Translations under genes and position numbers: made by a program | In this document: in pieces, positions 1 through 5,253 of the stretch | Layout: each line of letters opens with the position of its first letter | How positions within the stretch are numbered: position 1 is the stretch's first letter | Assembly: GCA_021299675.1 (NCBI GenBank) | Contig: JAJTIF010000091.1 | Coordinates: forward strand, 1 to 5,800 | Reading direction: 5' to 3' | DNA: 5,800 nt | Source: Pseudomonadota bacterium | GTDB lineage: Bacteria > Bdellovibrionota > Bacteriovoracia > Bacteriovoracales > Bacteriovoracaceae | Notes under the pieces: generated by a model | The model's database searches: none | What the model was told of the DNA's origin: nothing | What the model saw: the letters and a program-made list of their open reading frames with translations, nothing else

Positions 1-524
1 CGAACAGGGTCTTTTATAAAATGCTTCCGCTCACAGGGGGTCAGAAGTTTCTGTTTCAGGTGTTTCTGTCCCTCGAAGGGATCGAGCAGCGTCCAGTTAC
101 TGCCATCATACTGGGCCCCCATAGCATTGATGGTAAAATCACGTCTGAGGCTTGCGGCTTTGAAATCCAGCGTCCAGTCGATTTTTGATTCGAAGTCATT
201 GTGTGAATAGATATCTAGTGGAGCGTAGAGTTCCACACGTGGAGGGGCGAACTGGAGTTCATTCGTACCGAAGCTTGCTTTGTAGACATGGTGAGACTGG
301 GGCTTAAGCTCAAAGCGAGTGCCCAAGGTTTTAAGGAGCATCTGGTATTTTTTCGGGTCTGCTCCGTGGATCTCAAAGTCCCAGTCACGGATTTGCTTCG
401 AGCCCATGAGAAGGTCTCGAACCGCCCCGCCCACCAGCACCGGCTTCATTCCTTGAAAGATAACTTTCCCGAGAAACTCTTCCACCCATTCAGGAACCAG
501 AGGCTTTAGCTCATTCAGTAACAT
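1..524 (-). CDS. CCA-adding enzyme / poly(A) polymerase family nucleotidyltransferase, N-terminal part (cut by window edge)
   Basis: This is a class II tRNA nucleotidyltransferase-type protein, which in this family adds or repairs the 3' CCA of tRNA or adds A tails. The 174 visible codons contain the diagnostic head domain: LVGGAVRDLLMG at residues 30-41, the metal-binding DWD at 47-49 within RDWDFEIHG, an RVE at 96-98 that probably carries the third carboxylate, RRDFTINAMG at 127-136, and LDPFEGQKHL at 147-156. The last residues, FIKDPV followed by CG (probably Arg), match the start of the family's DPVR motif. The neck and body domains, and any HD domain, lie beyond base 1. The DFEIHG variant resembles the clade that often has a C-terminal HD domain, but that cannot be seen here. 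The ATG at 524 lies inside the end of the upstream lysR gene (14 bp overlap) and has AAGGGA 10 bases upstream, so translational coupling is likely. The family is secure. CCA versus poly(A) specificity is not decidable. Confidence 0.9.
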   Translation of the reverse strand, partial: MLLNELKPLVPEWVEEFLGKVIFQGMKPVLVGGAVRDLLMGSKQIRDWDFEIHGADPKKYQMLLKTLGTRFELKPQSHHVYKASFGTNELQFAPPRVELYAPLDIYSHNDFESKIDWTLDFKAASLRRDFTINAMGAQYDGSNWTLLDPFEGQKHLKQKLLTPCERKHFIKDPV

Positions 525-1425
525 TGTCACTCAATCCCTTGGGTCCTGCTTTCAGGTAATCAAAAAGCCCACGCAGCTTAAGCGTTTGCGACTCTTCGAG
601 ACGGGTGGCAAAACAAATCGTATTGTTGAACACTTCAGAGTTTTCCAGGGTGCGGATTTTATTTTTAAAGTATGAACGGTTAAACACGTGGGTTGGAACC
701 ACTGCCACGCCCAGGCCGTCATACACACCTTGCAGGACCTGTCCAAAAGAGTTCACGATAAGGCGCGAGTTAATCTGACGAGGGATCGCACCGAAGTGCT
801 CGCGGCACCAACGGAAGAAGAGCGGATCATTCTCTTCAAACATGATCACAGGATAGGTCAAAATATCTTTCAGCGAGGTTTTATCGGTGATCTTGAACTG
901 CTTTGACTGTGGAAAAACGAGAATCGTGTGCTCTTCGTGGAGCACCCATTTTTCCGCCCAGGCCGGAACCTGATAGTCAGGCAGAATGAGGCAATCTACG
1001 TCCCCACGCTCAAACTTTCGGATCAAGCTTTCTGGAAAATCCATGCTTATTTTTACTTCAAGATCAGGATGCTCTTTGAGGTAATGGATAATCTGTGAAG
1101 AGATCCAGCTCTTGCCCAGACCTTGTAATGTGCCCACGTGGAGCGTCCCACGGATCTCTTGGGCTTCTTGATGGATCTGGTCGATCGTGTCGTCGATGCG
1201 CTTGAGATAGAGCTTGGCTACCTTAGAGAGCTTGCGACCAGCATCTGTGAGCGTAACGTTTTTTCCATGGCGGGCCAGGAGCTGAAAGCCCACTTTGGCT
1301 TCAAGATTTTTAAGAGTCTGCGAGACCGCTGACTGAGTTACACCCAGCATCTCGGCAGCCTGAGAAATACTTTCACTCTGTGAGAGCGCAATCAACACTT
1401 GTAAATGGCTTGATTCGTATTTCAT
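511..1425 (-). CDS. LysR-family transcriptional regulator
   Basis: A 304-residue protein, the usual LysR length. Residues about 5-64 form the winged helix-turn-helix: SISQAAEMLGVTQSAVSQTL (19-38) is a textbook LysR recognition unit, followed by LEAKVGFQLLAR and the LTDAGRKL wing end at 59-66. Residues about 67-90 look like the linker helix. From about 92 (RGTLHVGTLQGLG) to about 293 there is a periplasmic-binding-protein-like effector domain. The effector and targets cannot be read from the sequence. No divergently transcribed partner sits next to it, which is the usual clue to a LysR target: upstream lies the EF-G gene on the same strand, separated by a strong terminator. Downstream it overlaps the CCA-enzyme gene by 14 bp, so the two are probably cotranscribed. 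I see no clear Shine-Dalgarno sequence before the ATG at 1425. Confidence 0.93.
   Translation of the reverse strand: MKYESSHLQVLIALSQSESISQAAEMLGVTQSAVSQTLKNLEAKVGFQLLARHGKNVTLTDAGRKLSKVAKLYLKRIDDTIDQIHQEAQEIRGTLHVGTLQGLGKSWISSQIIHYLKEHPDLEVKISMDFPESLIRKFERGDVDCLILPDYQVPAWAEKWVLHEEHTILVFPQSKQFKITDKTSLKDILTYPVIMFEENDPLFFRWCREHFGAIPRQINSRLIVNSFGQVLQGVYDGLGVAVVPTHVFNRSYFKNKIRTLENSEVFNNTICFATRLEESQTLKLRGLFDYLKAGPKGLSDNVTE
535..540 (-). promoter_or_regulatory. Ribosome binding site for the overlapping CCA-enzyme gene
   Basis: AAGGGA on the minus strand lies inside the last codons of the lysR-type gene, 10 bases before the ATG at 524. It is purine rich and close to AAGGAG. The spacing is slightly long. 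It supports initiation at this ATG despite the overlap with the preceding gene. Confidence 0.5.
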
Positions 1426-1450
1426 TTATGGGGCCTATCATCCTGACCAT

Positions 1451-1480
1451 AAAAAAAGGGACCAGTTGCCTGATCCCTTT
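1451..1480 (-). terminator. Rho-independent terminator of the EF-G gene
   Basis: Read on the minus strand, an 11-bp stem (AAAGGGATCAG with CTGGTCCCTTT, one T-G wobble) closes a GCAA loop of the stable GNRA type and runs into seven T residues, three of which pair in the stem. It begins 22 bases after the EF-G stop codon and ends about 25 bases before the lysR start. It should therefore end the EF-G transcript and separate it from lysR. Confidence 0.9.
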
Positions 1481-1502
1481 ATCGTTTTAGACTTATTTCT
1501 AT

Positions 1503-3680
1503 CTAGTCTGCACGCTCGTTGAGCTTCTCTTTACGATCGTTCATCACTTTGTCTTGGACGTGTGACGGACAGGCTTCGTATTTTGCAAATTCCATCGAGT
1601 AGCCAGCCTTACCAGCAGTACCTGAACGGAGAGTTGTTGAGTAGCCGAACATTTCTGAAAGAGGAACGTGAGCGTTGATGATCGCATCCCCTGTGTCCGT
1701 TGTCTCTGAACCTAGGATCACTCCACGACGAGAGGAAAGGTCACCGATGACGAAACCTTGGTACTCTTGAGGAGATTCAACTTCTACTTTCATGATCGGC
1801 TCAAGCAGAACTGGATTGGCTTTCTTAATCGCATCTCTCATCGCCATACGAGCGGCGATACGGAATGCCATATCAGATGAATCCACGTCATGGTACTGAC
1901 CGTCTTGCAGGAAAGCTTCCACATCAATCACTGGGAATGCAGCGAGCGGTCCCTTGTTCATAACGTCGTTGAAGCCCTTGTCACATGAAGGAATGAATTC
2001 AGAAGGAATCACACCGCCACGGATCTCGTTGGTGAAACGGTAAACTTGGTCTTCACGCTCTTTACGATCAGTTGTGAGAGGCTTGATCTTACCGGCCACT
2101 TTAGCGAATTGACCTGAACCACCCGTTTGCTTCTTGTGGGTGTATTCAAAGCTTGCTTCGCCGCGGATCGTTTCGCGGTAGTTAACCTGTGGAGCGCCCA
2201 CATCAACTTCAGCTTTATATTCACGCTTCAGGCGTTCTGTATAAATCTCAAGGTGAAGTTCGCCCATCCCGGCGATACGTGTCTCACCAGACTCTTCATC
2301 TGTGAAGAGGTGGAAAGTCGGGTCTTCTTTAATAAAGCGCTGAAGACCTTTGGCCATACGAGCTTGGTGCTCTTTATCGCGTGCCTTAATTGAAAGCTCG
2401 ATAACTGGTATTGGAATATGCATCCCCTCACACGACAAGTGCTCGAGGTTCCCGTCTTCAGAAACAAAAGTATCACCAGAAGCACAGTCGACACCGATCA
2501 TGGCGATGATATCCCCTGCTCCTGCGTAGTCGATGTTAGCACGATCATTTGAGTTCATGCGCACGATACGACCTACACGGACACGCTTCTTGGTACGAGT
2601 GTTGATAAGAGTATCACCTTTGGTGAGTTTACCTTGGTAGATACGAGTATAAGTCAGCTGACCGAATTGTTCGTCAGTGATCTTAAACGCCATACAAACA
2701 AGACCCTTATCGAAGTCAGGGTACAGGTCAATTTTTTCATTAGTCTTTGAATCGATCGCTTTTGGCTTCTCACAAGAAACTGGGCTTGGGAGGTAGCGAG
2801 CGACAGCATCAAGAAGAGGCTGAACACCTTTGTTCTTGAACGCTGATCCCATAAATACGGGAGTCAATTTCAACGCTTGAGTGGCGTTACGGATTGTTCT
2901 GTGGATAGTTTCGTCAGAAATCTCTTTACCTTCGAGAAGGTCTTCCATCATTTGATCATCAAAGGCAGAGATCGCATCGAGGAGAGCTTCGCGGTAGCTC
3001 TTGGCTTGATCAACCATGTTCGCCGGAACAGCTTCGATTCTTACGATTTCACCGTTCTCGCCATCAAAGTAATAGGCTAGCTGAGAGATAAGATCAACCA
3101 CACCATTAAAGTTCTCTTCAGCTCCGATAGGAAGCTGCATGAGAACGGCGTTGTGACCAAGCTTCTCGCGAAGAGCCTTCACACCGTTAAATGGGTTGGC
3201 ACCCATGCGGTCCATCTTGTTCAAAAACGCGAGACGAGGAACGCGGTAGCGCTTCATCTGACGGTCAACCGTGATGGACTGTGACTGAACGCCAGCCACT
3301 GAACAGAGAACAAGAATCGCACCGTCGAGAACGCGTAGAGAACGTTCCACTTCTACTGTGAAATCCACGTGTCCCGGAGTATCAATAAGGTTAACTTTGA
3401 TGGATTTGCCGTCGCCTTCAGCATACGTGATGCCTTTGGTTCCAGTACCATTCCACTCAACTGTGGTAGCAGCTGAAGTAATAGTAATACCCTTTTCACG
3501 CTCGAGCTCCATGTGATCCATGGTGGCACCGGCGCCGCCGCCTTTAACGTCTTCAATCTTGTGAATCTTGTCACAATAGAAAAGGATACGCTCAGAAAGG
3601 GTCGTCTTTCCTGAGTCAATGTGGGCCGAGATACCAATATTGCGGGTCTTCGGCAGGGCTTTCATGTCAGCAGCACTCAT
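1503..3680 (-). CDS. fusA: Elongation factor G, spd/mitochondrial EFG1-like type
   Basis: A 725-residue translational GTPase that drives tRNA-mRNA translocation in the cytoplasm. The G domain has P-loop AHIDSGKT (19-26), switch I ending REKGITI (61-67), DTPGH (100-104, catalytic-type His104), NKMD (154-157) and GSAFKNKG (278-285). Domains II-V follow: DKGLVCMAFKIT opens domain II, VNYRETI and GGSGQFAK mark domain IV, YHDVDSS is its conserved tip motif, and LLEPIMKVEVESP begins domain V. The insert-bearing VKGGGAGATMDHMELERE, the RQMKRYRVPRLAFLNKMDR stretch and GSAFKNKGVQPLLD match mitochondrial GFM1 and spdEFG1 rather than EF-G I. About 18 residues (77-94) are inserted before DTPGH relative to GFM1. 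The ATG at 3680 is preferred over Met6 because GGAG lies 5 bases upstream. It appears monocistronic, with its own promoter and terminator and no str-operon neighbours. Confidence 0.97.
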   Translation of the reverse strand: MSAADMKALPKTRNIGISAHIDSGKTTLSERILFYCDKIHKIEDVKGGGAGATMDHMELEREKGITITSAATTVEWNGTGTKGITYAEGDGKSIKVNLIDTPGHVDFTVEVERSLRVLDGAILVLCSVAGVQSQSITVDRQMKRYRVPRLAFLNKMDRMGANPFNGVKALREKLGHNAVLMQLPIGAEENFNGVVDLISQLAYYFDGENGEIVRIEAVPANMVDQAKSYREALLDAISAFDDQMMEDLLEGKEISDETIHRTIRNATQALKLTPVFMGSAFKNKGVQPLLDAVARYLPSPVSCEKPKAIDSKTNEKIDLYPDFDKGLVCMAFKITDEQFGQLTYTRIYQGKLTKGDTLINTRTKKRVRVGRIVRMNSNDRANIDYAGAGDIIAMIGVDCASGDTFVSEDGNLEHLSCEGMHIPIPVIELSIKARDKEHQARMAKGLQRFIKEDPTFHLFTDEESGETRIAGMGELHLEIYTERLKREYKAEVDVGAPQVNYRETIRGEASFEYTHKKQTGGSGQFAKVAGKIKPLTTDRKEREDQVYRFTNEIRGGVIPSEFIPSCDKGFNDVMNKGPLAAFPVIDVEAFLQDGQYHDVDSSDMAFRIAARMAMRDAIKKANPVLLEPIMKVEVESPQEYQGFVIGDLSSRRGVILGSETTDTGDAIINAHVPLSEMFGYSTTLRSGTAGKAGYSMEFAKYEACPSHVQDKVMNDRKEKLNERAD

Positions 3681-3685
3681 GCGGG

Positions 3686-3689
3686 CTCC
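3686..3689 (-). promoter_or_regulatory. Ribosome binding site of the EF-G gene
   Basis: GGAG on the minus strand ends 5 bases before the ATG at 3680. The alternative in-frame ATG at 3665 has no comparable sequence upstream, so this site decides the start. Confidence 0.7.
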
Positions 3690-3730
3690 ATAGGCTAGAA
3701 GGTTCTAAGTATGTTATTTTTATTGAACGC

Positions 3731-3759
3731 ATCATAATGATAAGAGGTAGTGTCGTCAA
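3731..3759 (-). promoter_or_regulatory. Sigma70-type promoter of the EF-G gene
   Basis: On the minus strand TTGACG (3759-3754) and TATGAT (3736-3731) each match the -35 and -10 consensus at five of six positions and are 17 bases apart, the optimal spacing. Transcription would start near 3724 and give a leader of about 44 bases before the EF-G ATG. The -10 element overlaps an 11-bp perfect palindrome (3731-3741). This is consistent with strong expression of a translation factor. Confidence 0.7.
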
Positions 3760-3781
3760 ACGCTTTTCGCTGTTTTGGGTG

Positions 3782-3810
3782 TTGCGAAATCACTTCTCCT
3801 AGTCCATTAT
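3782..3810 (+). promoter_or_regulatory. Candidate promoter of the unrecognised plus-strand gene
   Basis: TTGCGA (3782-3787) and CATTAT (3805-3810) each match consensus at four of six positions with a 17-base spacer. A start near 3817 would leave only about two bases before the ATG at 3819, so the mRNA could be nearly leaderless. No good Shine-Dalgarno sequence precedes that ATG. This is a moderate prediction from consensus matching only. Confidence 0.35.
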
Positions 3811-3818
3811 TGGGCACC

Positions 3819-4457
3819 ATGAGTTTTAAGAAAGATTTGAGCAAAGAAAATCTCTATGAAGCGGTCAAATCCCTCGTAGAGAACCCTAATCCTCACCTCC
3901 AGCTCTCTCAGCAAAAACTCTTCACTCTCTTCAGTGTGGCCTTCCAGTACATGCTTTTTAGGTCCACTAAAAATCCCGGCCACTATATTATTCGTATTGA
4001 AGATCCCTTTTTGGCGGAAAAACTAGCGCGCAAGGCCAAAGACGAAACCACCCGTAAGTTCATGCAAAAGCTGCTGATTCCTCGCCGGTTAAATTATGGC
4101 AACGGCATTTTCCATCTCGATTATTTTAATCTCACCACCTGGGGTACCACGAAGGATCTGCCTAAAGAGCGCATCCAAGGCGCCATTGTGGTCAAAAACA
4201 CGGCCCACAATCCACTGATTGACGAGGGTGATTTCCGTCACGTGGATCCAGAAAATGCTCAAAACGAAGCGGCTATTCAGCTCTTTGGTGAGAATTACTA
4301 TCTGACTAGCCTGATGGAATTTTGTCCTCGTACCATTACAGTGGCCTTTGAGCAGGACTACCCGGGTGTGCATAAACTTCAGTTTGGATTCATCGGAGAA
4401 GAGACTCAGCACCTTTCAGGCGTGAAGCTTGCCGGTGACATTAACTGGGAAGATTAA
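3819..4457 (+). CDS. Conserved-looking hypothetical protein, 212 residues
   Basis: I do not recognise this protein. It has no signal peptide and no membrane segment, so it is probably cytoplasmic. Residues 1-80 look helical and charged (LSKENLYEAVKSLV, DPFLAEKLARKAKDETTRKF). The middle and C-terminal parts alternate short hydrophobic strands with Gly/Pro turns (GNGIFHLDYFNLTTWG, IQGAIVVKNTAHNPL, RTITVAFEQDYPGVHKLQFGFIGEE), suggesting a mixed alpha/beta or beta-rich fold. There is a lone Cys in MEFCPRT. A GTG at 3750 would add 23 residues, but the ATG at 3819 is preferred: the GTG has an AAGAGG only two bases upstream, too close, and the added segment overlaps the EF-G promoter and looks non-protein-like (CFGCC). 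It is divergent from EF-G and convergent with the FliG-like gene. Codon use resembles its neighbours, so it is probably a real native gene. Confidence 0.8.
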   Translation: MSFKKDLSKENLYEAVKSLVENPNPHLQLSQQKLFTLFSVAFQYMLFRSTKNPGHYIIRIEDPFLAEKLARKAKDETTRKFMQKLLIPRRLNYGNGIFHLDYFNLTTWGTTKDLPKERIQGAIVVKNTAHNPLIDEGDFRHVDPENAQNEAAIQLFGENYYLTSLMEFCPRTITVAFEQDYPGVHKLQFGFIGEETQHLSGVKLAGDINWED

Positions 4458-5215
4458 CTCTCGCGCTTTCCGTCCGTCCATTGGGATAGACTCAACTCCC
4501 CAGTACGGCTCCACTCTTTCCATTCCCCATGCCTAGAGTCTCCCAAGAATCGTCCCTGGCTGCGCTTCTCTCCATTTCCGTAATAAAAAGTCCACTGCCC
4601 TTCTTTGAGATCCTCTTGATAGGTCCCCTCGGCGAGGAGTTTTTTTGTCTCGAAAAAATGCTTCCAGACTCCAATGCGCTTGCCTTTGAGCGCCTCCCCT
4701 TCAGCGGCGACGGAGCCGTCAATAAACTTCAACTGCACCACTCCTTCTTTGGGAGGCTGGAGAGTATGAAAAATATCCTGTTCGGGCAGCTCCCAGTTGA
4801 AGCCAAGGATCTTTTCTTCTCGTTGCATCTTTCGGACAGCTTTGAGGATAAAGAACTGAGCCTTCTCTTGCTCGGCTGAGCTGACCTCTGCGAGATAACC
4901 GATTTCATCTTTGAGTTTGCCCAGGAAGCGGGAAAAATTTGGTGAGTACTTCTCCCAGTCTAAATTCTTCATCGCCCGTGCCAGCATCATCATCATTGAA
5001 TCGTTGGAGCGCATGACTTGCTCAATATCGTCGCTTGTGAACTCGAGGAATTGCTCGAAAGTTTTCATGTTGCGAGTCACCCACTGCATGTAAGCCGGAT
5101 CCTCTAGAATCCCAGTGACCACGATGTTGTAGCGACTCGCCATCACAGTCGTCTCTAAGGACTCTACAAAGTCCTTAAACCCGTCATATTGTTTTTTCTT
5201 AATTCGAGATAGCAT
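4454..5215 (-). CDS. FliG middle/C-terminal-like domain fused to MORN_2-like repeats
   Basis: A 253-residue soluble protein with no signal peptide. Residues about 12-137 follow the end of FliG_M and FliG_C, the torque-generating part of the flagellar C-ring. From memory of E. coli FliG, residues 12-73 align without a gap, including GFK, ILEDP, the M-x-x-FEQF stretch at 50-56 (FliG MFxFENL), DDIEQ (62-66) and NDS (71-73). The later SRFLGKLKDEI (95-105) and QEKAQFFILKAVRKMQREEKI (116-136) match the C-terminal helices with a small gap. The FliG N-terminal FliF-binding domain and the EHPQ motif are absent. Residues 158-253 carry MORN_2-like units with GxW at 182-184, 206-208 and 230-232, exactly 24 residues apart. 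MORN_2 units often mediate protein or membrane contacts. The function is unknown; a motor-associated scaffold is one possibility. The start is set by the FliG match beginning at residue 12; no Shine-Dalgarno sequence is visible. Confidence 0.85.
   Translation of the reverse strand: MLSRIKKKQYDGFKDFVESLETTVMASRYNIVVTGILEDPAYMQWVTRNMKTFEQFLEFTSDDIEQVMRSNDSMMMMLARAMKNLDWEKYSPNFSRFLGKLKDEIGYLAEVSSAEQEKAQFFILKAVRKMQREEKILGFNWELPEQDIFHTLQPPKEGVVQLKFIDGSVAAEGEALKGKRIGVWKHFFETKKLLAEGTYQEDLKEGQWTFYYGNGEKRSQGRFLGDSRHGEWKEWSRTGELSLSQWTDGKRES
4985..4996. repeat. Four-copy CAT/ATG trinucleotide repeat
   Basis: Four tandem CAT units on the plus strand encode Met74-Met77 of the FliG-like protein, in the helix where FliG has a run of hydrophobic residues before its KGA motif. 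Any slippage would keep the reading frame. It is too short to call a phase-variable tract. Confidence 0.6.
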
Positions 5216-5224
5216 GAATCAAAG

Positions 5225-5252
5225 ATTATAGAGGTCTTTGGGATAATTAAAA
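5225..5252 (-). promoter_or_regulatory. Candidate promoter of the FliG/MORN-like gene
   Basis: A perfect TATAAT (5230-5225, minus strand) lies nine bases before the ATG at 5215, so transcription would begin about 2-3 bases upstream of the start codon. The best -35 candidate, TTTTAA (5252-5247, 16-base spacer), is poor. The gene could instead, or also, be read from the upstream desulfurase transcript, since only 38 bases separate them and I see no terminator there. Confidence 0.4.
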
Positions 5253-5253
5253 G

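Noticed and set aside
288..509. Plus-strand open frame of 73 codons
   Set aside because: It lies wholly antisense to the CCA-enzyme head domain, whose motifs are unmistakable, and encodes nothing recognisable.
1426..1450. Own promoter of the lysR gene
   Set aside because: TATGGT and GATGAT resemble a -10 but neither has an acceptable -35, so I could not support a specific site.
3353..3637. Minus-strand 94-codon frame inside the EF-G gene
   Set aside because: It is an alternate frame of the G domain with a low-complexity Leu/Pro-rich translation. The EF-G frame explains the sequence.
3750..3818. GTG-started N-terminal extension of the 212-residue protein
   Set aside because: The AAGAGG is only two bases from the GTG, the region holds the EF-G promoter, and the encoded peptide (CFGCC) is unlike the rest of the protein. 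It is kept only as an alternative.
4089..4412. Minus-strand 107-codon frame opposite the hypothetical gene
   Set aside because: The translation looks composition-driven and has no motif. The plus-strand frame is longer, has a plausible start and fits the tight convergent junction.
4529..4879. Plus-strand 116-codon frame opposite the FliG/MORN gene
   Set aside because: It is a shadow of the repeat region. The minus-strand frame has clear FliG-like and MORN_2-like features.
5216..5253. Terminator after the desulfurase gene
   Set aside because: The 38-base gap has AT-rich stretches but no stable hairpin followed by a T-run in the direction of transcription.
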